Source of the DNA: Linnemannia schmuckeri
Taxonomy: Eukaryota > Mortierellomycota > Mortierellomycetes > Mortierellales > Mortierellaceae
NCBI GenBank assembly: GCA_029449235.1
Contig: JANATG010000010.1
Span: 1,612,001-1,676,000, forward strand
Reading direction: 5' to 3'
Length of the DNA stretch: 64,000 nt
Shown here: piece by piece, positions 46,514 through 58,910 of the stretch
Layout of the letters: every line of letters starts with the position of its first letter
How positions within the stretch are numbered: the stretch's first letter is position 1
Made by a program: the position numbers and the translations under genes
Notes under the pieces: model-generated
Databases searched by the model: none
What the model was told of the DNA's origin: nothing
What the model saw: the letters and a program-made list of their open reading frames with translations, nothing else

Positions 46514-49513
46514 ATGGGAACCGACGCGACCATTACCAACGTGTCCCAAGGACAACCAACAGAAGCGCCAAAAAGACTCTCACCCATCGAGATCCCAGAA
46601 CTCCTCCACCACATCGCCAGCTATGTCTCCGACTGCCTCGTCGACCTCGGTCGAGCTGCCCAAGTCTCCATCTCTTTCCATGCGACCTTCACGCCGCTCT
46701 TCTGGCGGAGGATCATCCTTGAAGGAGAAGATGCCGAAGAGATCTGGGAATCGCACAAGGGGTTTCGGATGGGAATGATTCGGTACGGGAGATTTGTCGA
46801 GGAATTGCAGTTAACGGGGATTAGGGTTCAGGATGGGGATGTGGAGTTGATGGCGGAGAATTTTACGAGGTTGAGGGTTTTGAACCTTTCTGGGACGAAC
46901 GTCACGGAGGAGACGTTGAAGGTGCTGATCCATAGTGACCCTTATCGGGCGCAGGAGGGTGGTGGGGCTAGGAAGAGGAAGGCGGTGATGGAGGGATCAC
47001 TGAAGAAGCGGAAGGGTGGAGCAAGATCAATGAGTGCTGCTGCCGCGGTGGATGATGATGACGAGGAGTACGGCGATAACGAGATGGTGGAAGAGGAGGG
47101 CTTAGATGGCATTGAGAGAGATGACGCGGTGGATGCAAAGACAAAGATGATCAAGTACAGAGAGTACACCGAAACCGAGACCGAGCACGAGTTCGACAGC
47201 CAGTACGAGAGCACGGGGATCCTCAACCCTTCATCCACAGCCACCGAGTCTGAACAGGATCGTCCTACGGGAAGCATCCCTCGTGGATCTGCATCATCAT
47301 CAGCACTATCATCACCATCAACAAAAGGCGTTCGAAGACTGGCAGGAAGGATCTCGCTCCATCGCCAATCGGGTACGACCCGTCCCGCCAAGTTCAAGGG
47401 CACCAAGACCCAGTTCCCGTTCTTCCTTGAAGAATTAGTCCTCAACCGGTGTGGAAACCTGACGGGTGCTTCAGTCCTCAAAGTTGTCAGTCGTTTGGGT
47501 CCACAGTTGAAACGGTTGCATCTGAACCATATCGCGGAGCTGTCGGATCAGGATGTGTTGAACTTTATGAAGCATGTTCCTCAGCTAGTCGAGATTAACG
47601 TCAAGGGCACCGATGTCACGGATACTTTCTTGCAGGGCCTTGCTGAATTGACTGCTGGATCGGATTCTACCTCTACTACTACGGCTACAGGATCGACGTT
47701 TGGTACAGGAGCGGAAGGAAGAGCAGGATTGGAGGCATTGAATCTCAACATGCTGAATGTTTCGCCGGCCGGTCTCATCCCCTTAATCAAGGCCAACAAG
47801 TCAACCTTCAAGAGTATTGCTTTGGAGCACAATCACGACGCTACCAACGAGGTCCTGTACGCGTTCATTGAGGTCCCCAACAGCAACAGCAATAACAACA
47901 AGACGTCCGCGATCACCCAGAGCAAGAAGTCGACCAAGAAGGGAGCATCCTCTATTCCGCCGCGTGCATTTGGTCTGAACACTGTCCTGACCTCGCTCCG
48001 AGTATCGTACTGCACCACCTTGTCGGATGAAGGCTTCGCAATCCTGTTCACGGCGGCGACGGAGCTGCAGTCGGTCGAAATTGATGGCACCAGTGTGGGC
48101 GACGAGTCCCTGTTGGCGTTGGCGGCGACGTATCGGAACCGGATGAAGCTACTCGGGTATGGAGTCCCTGCGGCCTGGCGCGAGTTTGAGATTGCAGAGG
48201 ACGAGATCTTGATTGCCGAGCATACCAGGAAACCCTCTGAGGCCGGGGCTGCGGCGTTGTTGAGGAAGACCCAGGGATTTGATCCTAGTCTCAAGGTCTA
48301 TTCGGGCCACACTGTCGTCGGTGGGTTGCGTCGGTTGTCGCTCAAGCATTGTCCTCGGATCACCAATAAGGGCTTACGAGCGATTGTTCGGTCCTGTGTC
48401 AACCTCGAAGGTTTGAACGTCTCCAACTGTGGGCGGCTCAGTATTGAGATTTTTAATGGCCCCTGGGCGTGTACTCAGCTGGTTAACTTGATGATTGCGG
48501 GGATGCCGCTAGAGTTGATGCCTGGTACGACTGGATATGCGACGTTGGTCAAGGAGGAGACGTTGGAGAGACAGAGGTTTCCTTTGCAGGAAGAGGATTT
48601 TCCGGCCAAGTATGAATTTAATTATCAAGGGGAGTATGATTATATTGTCATCCCTACGCAGGAGAGCAGTGAGTTTGACGGCCTTGGTGATAGTGATGAT
48701 GACGACGAGGATGAGGGGGATGATGAGGAGTTGCTGGACGACGCCGCAATCATGACTGCCATCAAGGCTGCAGTTGCCGCCGCCGCTGCCAAACAAGCCG
48801 CCAAGAACAAGGCCAAGAAAGCCGCCTCTGCCAAGGCCGAGACGATCCGGTACAAGTTCCCTGCGGACGGCAAGACTAGGACCCTCCGCCTCCCACCCCT
48901 TAAGGAACGCAACACCAACGCCCAACGTGCACTGTTGAAACAATTCTACAGCAAATTGGGACTCCTCAAGAAGCTGTACTACTTTGACATGTCCCAGTGT
49001 TGCTTCCGTGTCCGGCCCAAGGATGGACTTGACCTTGTCCTCCCCGGGTTGCAGACATCCCTCGATACTTGGAACTTGTACCGTCCCCTCGGGTACTCAC
49101 TGTATGATTCGGATCTGGAGTTCTTTGGACGTTATTTTGGTCACGGACGCAAGAACTGTCCAATCCAGATGAACAAGCTAGATGTTGTGGAGCAGGAACA
49201 GCGAGTAGCGGCTGAGAAGGCCAAGAAGGCGGAGAAGGCCAAGAAGGTCGAAGCCAAGAAGGCTGCTGCTGCCAAGACCAAGAAGGGCAAGAAGAAGGCG
49301 GTTGAGGAGGAGGAGGAGGAGGAGGATGAGGAGGATGAAAACGAGGACGAAGAGGACAAGAAGGAGGATTTGCCACGAGTTGCGAAACTGGACGAGTTGA
49401 TTGTGTCCAAGTTTGCGACAGAGGATGATCTGGACTACGAAGTCTATGAGTGGTTCATGGACCAAGGGATCGATCTTGTCCAAATCGATGACTTTGACTA
49501 TGATATGATGTAA
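46514..49513 (+). CDS. F-box / leucine-rich repeat protein
   Basis: Intronless, 999 aa. An F-box-like motif is at about 20-68 (SPIEIPELLHHIASYV, then LFWRRIIL). LRR units of the cysteine-containing type follow in blocks: about 95-140 (LRVLNLSGTNVTEETLKVL), 300-380 (LEELVLNRCGNLTGASVLKV, LKRLHLNHIAELSDQDVL), 410-440, 490-545 and 600-650 (LRRLSLKHCPRITNKGLRAI). Long disordered insertions separate them. A C-terminal part around 790-880 contains the last structured segments, then a K/A-rich helical stretch, an acidic E/D run and a short aromatic end (YEVYEWFMDQGIDL). F-box/LRR proteins act as substrate receptors of SCF ubiquitin ligases; the target here is unknown. Such genes are highly expanded in Mortierella-like fungi, often intronless, as here. 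Confidence 0.85.
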   Translation: MGTDATITNVSQGQPTEAPKRLSPIEIPELLHHIASYVSDCLVDLGRAAQVSISFHATFTPLFWRRIILEGEDAEEIWESHKGFRMGMIRYGRFVEELQLTGIRVQDGDVELMAENFTRLRVLNLSGTNVTEETLKVLIHSDPYRAQEGGGARKRKAVMEGSLKKRKGGARSMSAAAAVDDDDEEYGDNEMVEEEGLDGIERDDAVDAKTKMIKYREYTETETEHEFDSQYESTGILNPSSTATESEQDRPTGSIPRGSASSSALSSPSTKGVRRLAGRISLHRQSGTTRPAKFKGTKTQFPFFLEELVLNRCGNLTGASVLKVVSRLGPQLKRLHLNHIAELSDQDVLNFMKHVPQLVEINVKGTDVTDTFLQGLAELTAGSDSTSTTTATGSTFGTGAEGRAGLEALNLNMLNVSPAGLIPLIKANKSTFKSIALEHNHDATNEVLYAFIEVPNSNSNNNKTSAITQSKKSTKKGASSIPPRAFGLNTVLTSLRVSYCTTLSDEGFAILFTAATELQSVEIDGTSVGDESLLALAATYRNRMKLLGYGVPAAWREFEIAEDEILIAEHTRKPSEAGAAALLRKTQGFDPSLKVYSGHTVVGGLRRLSLKHCPRITNKGLRAIVRSCVNLEGLNVSNCGRLSIEIFNGPWACTQLVNLMIAGMPLELMPGTTGYATLVKEETLERQRFPLQEEDFPAKYEFNYQGEYDYIVIPTQESSEFDGLGDSDDDDEDEGDDEELLDDAAIMTAIKAAVAAAAAKQAAKNKAKKAASAKAETIRYKFPADGKTRTLRLPPLKERNTNAQRALLKQFYSKLGLLKKLYYFDMSQCCFRVRPKDGLDLVLPGLQTSLDTWNLYRPLGYSLYDSDLEFFGRYFGHGRKNCPIQMNKLDVVEQEQRVAAEKAKKAEKAKKVEAKKAAAAKTKKGKKKAVEEEEEEEDEEDENEDEEDKKEDLPRVAKLDELIVSKFATEDDLDYEVYEWFMDQGIDLVQIDDFDYDMM

Positions 49514-49728
49514 GCGCTTTCTCCTCCGTTCACTCACGTCGTCTCTATCTCTTTTTAGCTTTACACAAACTCGTTGAATTAAACAATGAATGAGAACGTG
49601 CTACAGTTTGCGTATGAAAAGTATGTTGGTTTTAATAATACAAGTGGGTAAAGAATTCTATCCGAAAGAAAAAGACAAAGTATACAAGAACAAAATTGAA
49701 ACAAAAAACAATATAAAAGTAGAGGTCT
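49514..49728. other. Intergenic between convergent genes
   Basis: 215 bp between convergent stop codons of the F-box gene and the IPT-ankyrin gene, A/T-rich with several AATAAA-like sequences. No gene is seen. Confidence 0.5.
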
Positions 49729-52700
49729 CTACTTGTTGCGGAGCATAGTGAGGGGGTTCCACTTCATGCGGTTGCTAGGACTGGAAGGAATAGCGCCCTG
49801 AACAAGGCTCTCCGAAAGACTGTGGACTTCTCTCCACAGAGGCATCATCTCGGTCGGCATCTTGCTCGAAGCCGAAGTAGGAGCAGGCGACGATGATGAG
49901 GTCGTCTCTACATCTTCAGCCTCAACGGTCTTGGAAGCAGGAGAAGTAACCTCGACAATACCGCTCATCCGCTGCCACCATCCTTCGCTCTGCTGGGCAG
50001 AGACCTCCTTCGCTAACGCCTTACGACGCACAGCTCCAGTCTCACCCAACCAACCCTCCAGTAGTCTAATCGCCTCCGCCTTGCGCTCCTCCTTCCTCCG
50101 GGCAATGTTGGCACTCTGCATGGCAGTAGCCTGGGAGTGATGGTGATTCTGGGTATCACCACCCTTGGAGGCCTTGGCCCACCGGATGGCATCCTTGATC
50201 GACGTCTCATCGTTCAGCAACAAATCGTTCTCAATCATCCACTTCAAAGACTTGATCCGGCCATAGTACGCTGCGTAGCAGAGCGCAGTCCCATGGGGGT
50301 ACGCATCCTTGGAAGACTTGAGTCTCGAATCAGCACCTCGGCTGTACAGCTCCTGGACCATCAGGGGGCAGTCGCGCCCAGCAAGGAGACGCATCAGAGG
50401 AGTCTCCTTCCAGTGGTTCTTGGCATCAACAGCTGCACCACGATCCAACAAGAATCGCATCGTCGCCAACACATCCTGGTCGTTGGCCTCCTGGTCAGCC
50501 TGCGAGACAGCCGCAACTAAAGCCCAATCGTCTTGGCAGAGACCGCCCTCCTCACACAAGGTGTGCAGAGCAGTGCGCTTCTTGAACGTATCCGCACTGT
50601 TGATCTGCGCACCACGCTGGACCAAGAATTCGACCAACTCCTGGGGCTGGCGGGAAGCGCATGCACTGGAGAGGACAGCACGACCATCAAACTTCCAGGC
50701 GGCATTAATCAGGTTGGGATCCTTGTCGAGGTGGTACTTGACCAACGACAGGTTACCCTTCTTGGCGCACTGCCAGATGTTCTCCTGACCGCCCTTGGCA
50801 CCAAAACTGGCCTGACGAACAACAGCGCCAACCGAGGACCGGGACTGGGCCGAAGAAGTAGCCGAAGGAGCCAAGGTTGACATGGTGGGTGCCAACGACA
50901 TCATGCCTGTCGACTGAGTGGCGACGGTAGCGATCGACAAGGGACGCGAACTCCTCTGAAGGGAAGAACGGCTTTTAGAAGACTGGTGATGACGGTGGTG
51001 GTGGTAAAGAACCTGGTCAAACTGGGTAGGGGCTGAGCTCGAGAAGGGTGGTGGCGATGACGAGAGAATATGCGACGAAGGGGAAGCAGAGGACGAAGAT
51101 CTGGGGCGACGGATTGATGAAACATCCGATTCCGATTCCGATTCCGAGCCGGATGCCAACGACTCTTCGTCAGCAGAGTCCAAGGTGGCCTCCTCGAGGA
51201 GAGCACCAACGGAGGACTCATCATAGACCTCGGCAGAGACGGTAATCTCAGGTGTAGGCTGAACAAGCTCAGATTCGGCCAAGTTAATGTCACAGAGGGA
51301 CTTCAAGAGAGTCGACATGGCAGCGGACGGCTGGACGTTCAAGGTCGCGAGACGGTCGATCGACAACATGGCACCAGCCTGGAGCAAGGTCTCAGTGGCC
51401 TCGGCGTTGTTAGTAAAGACAGCATAGTCCAAGGCTAATTTAGTGAAAACACAAACAATTAAGGTCAGCTAAATATCCCCAAGCAACGAAAAGGTATTTT
51501 CAGAATACTAAATAAACAAAAAATAAAAAAAGAAAGGTTCTTACCAGTAAAACCAGAGTCATCCTCAATGTCGAGCTCAATGCCCTCCTCAATCAAAATA
51601 TGGAGACCAGCCTGGTAACCCATCATGACCGAGTTGTGCAGCATGGTCGAGCCGTTCGCCTGGCTCTGGCCCGAGATATCGGTCGATGGAGGAAGACCAG
51701 CGATGCGCTCAAGGAGCGACAAGTACGAACCGGCATCGCCACCCTCACCGTCCTGGATCAAGTTTCTCAGCAATTGCTCCATATCACTCTGAGCCTGCTC
51801 GTCCGTAAACTCGTAGGTCTTGTCAGTGGGCATGTAGTTCTCGTTGTGGTACAACCAGATCTGCACAGTCTCGGTGTTGGGGTATCGTGGAGTCGTGCAC
51901 TCGATGTAGAAAGGGTTGATGTCGACCACAGTACCGTACTCGCGCCCAAACATAGGCACCATACCGCGCGCAAAGTTGGATCCAATGATGATCACATGGT
52001 TCTCGCGGCAGATGGGTCCCTTGCGGGGCTCGAGACTCTTGATGGTGGGGGGCATGTCGGTGTCGACCATGGGAGGGGTCATGGGAACCTCCTCTCTCCG
52101 CTTCTTCATGGGGCCCGACTCGTACTGGCCAGTCAAGGCTGAGGGCGAGCTAGGTGGGCTCGAAGATGCGGTCTTTGCAGGCGAAGGTGGACCGGACTGG
52201 TCACGGAAAGCAGGCGATGATGATTTCCTATTTTGACATATTAATAAATATAGGTAACGGTTAATGTTCAACTCTTCCGAGAGTCGAGTCGACAACACAA
52301 TAAAGTGTGTAGATAAATTAACTTACGAGGCTTTCTCGTTGAGCTTGCTGGCGAGACGGGCACCCTTGTCACGGCCATGGCTGGCATAAATCTCGACCTG
52401 GTCACTGTGACCCTCGTAGATCAAGAGGGGCTCAGCCTGGTAGTGGTTAAAGCTGGTCAACTCGACGTTGAAGCTGAACTTTGTGCCAGGACCACGATGG
52501 TGGGAGGTACTGGCGCACCAGGCAGAGGCAATCAACTTGACATGTCCGTCTCTGAGAGCGACCATGCCGTTCTCGTCAATCATGGGCTTGCCGTTGACAC
52601 CAGGGTGGAAGCGCAAGATCTCGGGAGTCTTATCCTTGCAGCGACCACAGGGGACGACCACGCGGTGCTCGGGCTCCAAGAAGGTAGTGAGCTTCAAGGC

Positions 52701-54790
52701 CAGGACATCCTCCTCCATTGTGCTAGTAGGGGCAGACATGGCGTCGGCAGACCTCTTGCCTGAGGCGTTAAGGCCGATGCGACCGGTGGCGTCGGCTCTG
52801 CATGGGAGGACGATGTTTTCAGTGGGGATGCGGAGGTAGCGGTAGCGTTCGCGGTCTTCTTTGTTGAGCTGGATGTTGAGGTAGAACTGCTGACCTTTAC
52901 GGAACTCGCCGTTGTCGTCCTTTTTGGAGGAAGTGAAGACCTCGAGTGTCTTAGTGCCTGTGAAGGGGATATCCTCCTATGACGATTATGGAAAGGTTAT
53001 AAAACATGGGACACGTGAGCAACAGAATAATCGTCGACTCTTTGCTCTTTGCTCTGCTCTTGCTCTGTTTCCGATTGCTCCAAATCACCTGCATAAAAAA
53101 CAAACAACACAACACAACACAACACAACACAACAGAGAAAAACTAGGCTTGGCTTAGCTTACCCGTGGACCGTCGTCGAAACTCGTGTGTGTGCGACAGG
53201 GAGTAGCATAGATATCTTCTTGTTGCTGTGAAGGTGTGTCCTCCCATGACGCTATATCGGAGAGACGGAAAAGGGACAAATCAGAAAAAATAAAAAAAAG
53301 GAGAAAGAAGCAAAACGGCATTGTTAGGACTGGACAGGACTGGATTGTGTTGGACAACAATACTTTCATAAACACATAATGACACCTGGACAGGGCAGGC
53401 GAAGGCAGGTGGCAATAATAATAATAACAATAATAATAATAATGATACACAGACAGGCGATCGGATAATAAGAAAGTGACATCTCCGAGAGGTCATCATC
53501 CCCCACGCCCTTCTCTCAGGGTTAGGCTCAAGTCGACAGACAAAGAGATAAAAGAGGCAAATGGGCAAAGATAGTCAATGCGTCCTCATCAGGACTGGAT
53601 ATGTATAGTCAAAAGGAAGCAATGGAATGGATCATGATCCCATTGCCGTTCTTTTCTTCTGTGAATAGAATGCTTCACACACACACACACATACTCTTTC
53701 TCTCTCTCTCTCTTTTCTTGTGTCCCTCTGTCTCGCCGAGGATTAGATCAATTGGTTGTTGTGTGGTTGGTTGATTGGTTGGTTGGTTGACTGGTGGGGT
53801 CATCCATTTGAAAGGGGCTAGAGAGACGGAACAAGGAAAGGAAAAACGATCACTTGGGTGTGGTCATTGGTGCTGTTGTTGTTACTTACTCCAAGAGAGC
53901 TGTTGCTCGACAGGAGATGCCTTGATAGGCATCTCGGGTGAACAGCTAGTCTGCAGATAACCAGGCATTGCTGATGGCGATGCATTCAGCTGTTGGTTAT
54001 GCTGTTGCTGTTGTTGTTGGTGCTGTTGGTGCAAGACATTCATGTCCGATATCGTAGGAACAGTGGAGGATGATGTAAACATGTTGTTGTTGACAGCCAA
54101 GAGCTCTTGCTGTGGCCTTGACTGTTGCTGCTGTTGTTGCTGCCTATGCTGCTGTTGCTGTTGTGCCTGTTGTTGTTGCTGACCTTGACCAGGAGAAGGG
54201 AAATAAAGTGGACGTTGCATCATGAGCGAAGTGTGAGGGGTGAGGCCATCAAAGTCGACAGCTGGGCGAGGGACAAGAGATATGTTCTTGGCACGAGGTG
54301 CGATTTGAACAGGTGGCAGGTTGCCGAGATCATAGGTGTCCCAGCGAGGGCCGAGCAATGAGCCGTCTGGACCGATCTGGAGGGCCATGGAGTGGTCGAT
54401 GGCGTTGGGACCCGTGAGAATATCCCAATTCTGTTTGTTGGGGACACTAGTAGGTGTCGTTGTAGTGTATGTCTGTTGTTGTTGTTGTTGTTGTTGAGCA
54501 TTATTGTTGTTGTTAAATGGTGCAGAAGAAGCCAACTGTTGCTGTTGTTGCTGTTGTTGCTGTTGACGACGATGTTGGGTATCCTGGTGAAATGGCTCAA
54601 GCATGAGAGGGTCTTGAGGACCGAGGATATGTTGACGCTGCATGATGGATAGCTGGGATTGGGGGATCTGCTGTGGCTGTGAGTTGGAGGGAGGAGAGGA
54701 GGATGAGGAGGAAGCAGCCGATAGGGGCCCATTGTTGGAAGGGATGAAGTGATGGTGGGGAGGGGCCATTGTGGTGAGATATGGGTTCAT
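49729..54790 (-). CDS. IPT/TIG-ankyrin transcription regulator, Mga2/Spt23-like
   Basis: Five exons join in phase: 54790-53890, 53251-53163, 52976-52327, 52227-51545, 51434-49729, giving 1342 aa. Residues 1-300 are Q/S/P/N-rich with poly-Q blocks, like activation regions. About 330-547 is an Ig-like region with VVPCGRC, HVKLIASAWCASTSHH and QVEIYASHGR, matching the layout of the conserved N-terminal region of Mga2/Spt23 factors. An IPT/TIG domain follows (about 590-680: EPRKGPICRENHVIIIGSNF, PFYIECTTPRYP). Ankyrin repeats lie at about 725-790 (SGFTALDYAVFTNNAEATETL, across intron 4) and again at about 995-1170 (KRTALHTLCEEGG, RFLLDRGAAVDAKNHWKETPL). Yeast Mga2/Spt23 are ER-anchored sensors of membrane lipid order that control the OLE1 desaturase. 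Their C-terminal membrane helix is missing here. Role by analogy only. Confidence 0.75.
53106..53130. repeat. (AACAC)5 pentanucleotide repeat in an intron
   Basis: Five exact AACAC units in intron 2 (52977-53162) of the IPT-ankyrin gene. Confidence 0.85.
53414..53443. repeat. (TAA)n microsatellite in an intron
   Basis: About ten TAA units with one interruption (AACAAT), in intron 1 (53252-53889) of the IPT-ankyrin gene. Confidence 0.8.
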
Positions 54791-57700
54791 GTTGGAGTGC
54801 GGGGAGGATGAAAGGAGGAAGGAGGAAGGATGTCTAGAGAGAAGTAAGGAGGAGTGAGTAGAAACAAAGGAAAGTGAAGTGCGGAGATATGAAAGAGTGT
54901 TATGAATGTGTGAAGGAGTGGGGGTGAGTCAAGCGAGAGGAGAGAGTGAGGAGTGGTAACAAGTAGATACAAGGATGAGAAAAGTGCGGGGGTGGTATGA
55001 AAGAGAGTGCTATGAATTGTCTAGTTGAAAGATCATTCGTGAGTGAGGGGGGATGATGAGCAGAGAAGGATGGGCAGTTGAATACAGGGGAGGAAAGGAT
55101 GAATCAGAAAAGAAAAGGGAAAGAAAAAGAAGAAAGAGGGGAAAGGGAGATTCAAAGAAAAAAGAAAGAAAAAGGGCACGGCACCACTTGGGCAGGGGAA
55201 GAAGGCTAGTACTAGGTATATAGAAGAAGAAGAGTGCGAAGTAGTGGTATTGATGTGGGAGTGGAGAAAATTCAAGACGGAGAGTGTGAGAAAAGAGTTC
55301 AAAAGAGGAAAGTGCGAAAAAAAAAAATTGACCGTAAATAAATAAGAACTCTTTATTTGTTTGTTTACACTCTCTCTCTCTCGTTCGATTTTGTCTTTGG
55401 GATTGGGGTTGTCTCTGCTTTGTTGTTGATTGCTGACTGTTGGTAGCTTATTAGTGATGATGTGTACGGGTAGGGTAAGTCACCCCTGCGATATTATTCC
55501 TGTTCGCTCTCACTTATTGTTGTTGCTGTTTTGCTGTTACTGCTGCTGCTGTTGCTGTTGCTGTTGCTGTTGTTGTTGTTGTTGTCGTTGTTGTTGTTGA
55601 CACAGACAACCCACAACATGGCAAGGCGGACATTGACCCTTTTGCTGATTTGCATTTCTTCCGCTTTTTTATCTTCTTTCTCTCCTTCTCCTTCTCCTTT
55701 TTTCCCGCTCTTGTTGTTTGTTTGTTCGTTTGCTTCAAATGTGTTGTCAACGAGGGTGGGAGTGAAAAGAAAGAAGGAGATCTCTTCCTCCAAACGGTCG
55801 GATAAGTCAAGAATAGAGCGAGAAGAGAAAAAGAAGGGAAGGGGAGAAAGCTCCGTGCTTCGTCGTCATATCTTGAATGAACCAAGGATACAATCAGACA
55901 GCCTGATAGATAAACAACCCTGTATGTATGCTAGCATCGGACAGAAGACGGCACTAAGGGTGTATCCAATTACTAATTACAAGAAGTGTTTGCGAGCCAA
56001 GCCTCTTTCTTGTACTTGTTTATGTGGCCGTGCCAACAGATACATATATACATAACACCAGAAACGAAAGAAGAACAAAGAAAAACTTTTTTTGGATGAA
56101 CCAGATCGGTCATCATCATACTTTTCCTTCTTCCTTTACCTTTTGAGACGAAGAGGGAATTGTGTGCTCTAGGACTTTTTTAATTGAATGAACTTTTGTA
56201 TCTGTAAACTATGTTTTTATTAAAGACCAATGTTCTATTTGCGGGCGAGGGAGAGATTATGAAGAGAGAAGGAGATGAGCGAAGGGAAGGAGCGAGGCAC
56301 GATGACATGACGAGAAACGCAAAAAAAAATAAAGGAGAGAAGAACAGCACCACAAGCAATTCAGGAACGAATGCGACCCGGGTGCGGACAAAATAATAAA
56401 AAAAAAATAGTACAAGAGCTTGGCTTGAATAGGGAAGAAGGAAGATTAGACACAAGGGTGTGACAAGAACATGGTCCCTGTGTCTGTTGTTGTTGTTTGT
56501 GTGCTACACTCCAATAAGAAAAAAAAATAGATAATGAAAATCGACTTTAGTACGGTGTACCTTCCAGGTAGGGAGAAGATGAGCAAGAAAGTAAAAAAAA
56601 ATAAAAAAAAAAAGCGAGGTGTCAGAGGGGGAACGATGGTCCATGTAACGTCTCTGTTCACTATCGCTCACTTTTAGTCGCTCTCTCTCCCTCCCTCTTT
56701 CTCTCTCGTTCTCTTTCCTTGACTCTGGCTTTTTCCTTCCCTCCTTCTCTCCTTCGTTTCTCGTTTGTTGGTCTATGTACTTTCGAGCACATACACAAGA
56801 AAAAAGACCCAAAAGGTTTTTCTTTTTCCTAAATCCAAAATACCCTACACCACCCTCATCCAGCCTCTGAATCCCTCGCTGTCTATTTTAAAGTTGTGAA
56901 AAAGGTGATTTTTACTGTGAATACAGAGAGAGTCCAGCCCAGCCCAACATAAACGAGCACAATATAGGACACAAAGACAAGGTTCTCCCCTTTTTTATGT
57001 GGTCGAAAAACACCAACACAACAACACATATTGAGGCACCCCGAACCCAACTCAGCAATGGGATCAACAGAGCTTTCATTTTACTTTGTTGCTATTTCCC
57101 GCGAGTCTCCCAGTTTCTAATTGAATGTGCTTGTTGTTCGCTTTTGTTGATTCATAGGAAATCGAGAACCAAGATCTGGTTATGAAAATGTAAACAAATT
57201 GGGCGGTAAAAAGAAAGAAATGAAAAAAGGGGAGGAATGGAATGAAAGAACTCTTTGACGAACTAGAACGTTTTTGCTAATGTTCTTTTTTTTTGTCCGA
57301 AAGGAAAAGCGGTGCGTCTGCCAGGGACATCAGCAGTAGCAGTCATCATCAAAACGACATTGAATGAGTGGTTCAACTGTCACTCGTCACCAAATTGTAC
57401 AAAGCCATGACTACCTTAACAAGAAAACTAATAAAATGATTCGTCTCTTTCCTTGTTTTTTTTTATTTCTTCCTCGGACCTTTTCTTTGGTCCTTTCACC
57501 AGCTGGCTCATGGTGAGTCGAATTGGAGTAATTGAACACGAAATGTAATGCGATGCGATGCAATTGAAGCAGAAATAATAAGGGACGTTCATGATCTAGC
57601 ATGAGCTCTCGGCGCGCGCAGAAGGAAGGAAAGTGGAAAAACGGCGTAGAAAGAGGAGCACTTTCATTCACTAACAAGACGTCCACCCATACCAATCTCT

Positions 57701-58888
57701 TTCTTGGTGGACATTTCATGCCATGTCATGTCATGTAATATCTCCTCCAAACACCTTTTGTTTTCATTTCCTTTCTCCCCCTACCTTTTGAGGTTATTAG
57801 AGTGTCAATGGACAACCAAACTCTCTCCTTCCTCCACCTCTCTCGTAAATTAATGCCACGCCTCAAAAGGAGGGTTCCACCGCACTTTGTTCTTTTCTGC
57901 CGCGCGCTTATATTTTCCGTCCTCCCTCTTCCCATTTTCCCTTCCCTTCGCTACGATATTTTGTTTGTTTGTTTGTTTATTTGTTTACAGTTTTGCGCAT
58001 TGTGCCCTTCCGCCTCTCTGAAGGAAAGTAAACATAAACAAAGAGCAAGCAAATTATTACCTAGGAAGCCACACCCGTCCGCGAATCAGTCAGTGCCCTA
58101 AGGAGAGTTCAGCCCACTAAGATGACAGTAATGAGGCGGCAAACCCAAGATCGGATACCCTGCCATCATCATCATCATCATCTCCCGCGGTTGTCTTTTG
58201 TGTCATTGTTGTTCATCTGTACCCTCTCGCCCATCTAATCCGTTCATCTAAAATAAAAAAAAAAATTGCGGGGTATGACAGCACCACTTCCAAACACCGA
58301 GAGAAGGAAAAGGAGAGAGGGAGCATAGGAAGGGAAAAGAGACACAGACCATGTCCGTTCGATGCAATTTACTTTAAAACATCGCTAAAACCATTGGAAC
58401 GTCCGTGGATTGCATGGTATCGATGTTTTATAACCTAACTATCGCTCATAGCCCAAAGAATCGACTGTTAAAAATCTCCCATGCACACTTTCACCCTCTC
58501 TCTCTCATACACTTGCATGGTGCCTGAGATTACCCAACAATCCAGCAAGCTGCTCAAATTCGTAGCTATCAAAGGCACCTTGAATTATTTTAGCAAGAGC
58601 CGTTACCTTGGTCCTTCTCTCCCTTCACTTCTATCTTACCCTTCTCTCTCTTCGCCCTCGATTCGGTTTGCTCCATGGGAGCATCTTGCCTAAAAATAAA
58701 AATAAAGTCATGGAGTTCCCGTGTCATGTCCACGGAGGTTGCCACCATCCATTCATCGTTATCTCGGTCTCCTTTTCCTCCTTTCCTTTGTTGTCTACTT
58801 TCTAGATTCTTGTTTTCTACCAAACAAGCAGTCCATGTATACCCCTCTTTCGTACTGTACACTATTTTACGCTTTTTTTTTTTGGCGA

Positions 58889-58910
58889 TGTACTGTACAT
58901 GTACAGTACA
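58889..58910. promoter_or_regulatory. 22-bp perfect palindrome
   Basis: TGTACTGTACA followed directly by its exact reverse complement. Further GTAC-containing copies (CGTACTGTACAC at about 58851, ATGTACCC at 58911, CATGTACTT at 58932) flank it. A dimeric DNA-binding protein site is one possibility. Confidence 0.7.

Noticed and set aside
55531..56055. Plus-strand frame starting with many leucines and resembling a signal peptide
   Set aside because: The leucine run is the translation of a CTG/TTG microsatellite, and the rest shows no family signal or splice support.
58520..58545. CTGAGATTACCC, resembling the conserved core of a TPP riboswitch
   Set aside because: The second conserved half (ACCTGATC-like with the matching P1/P4 partners) is not present downstream, and it is not in an intron or leader of a thiamine gene.
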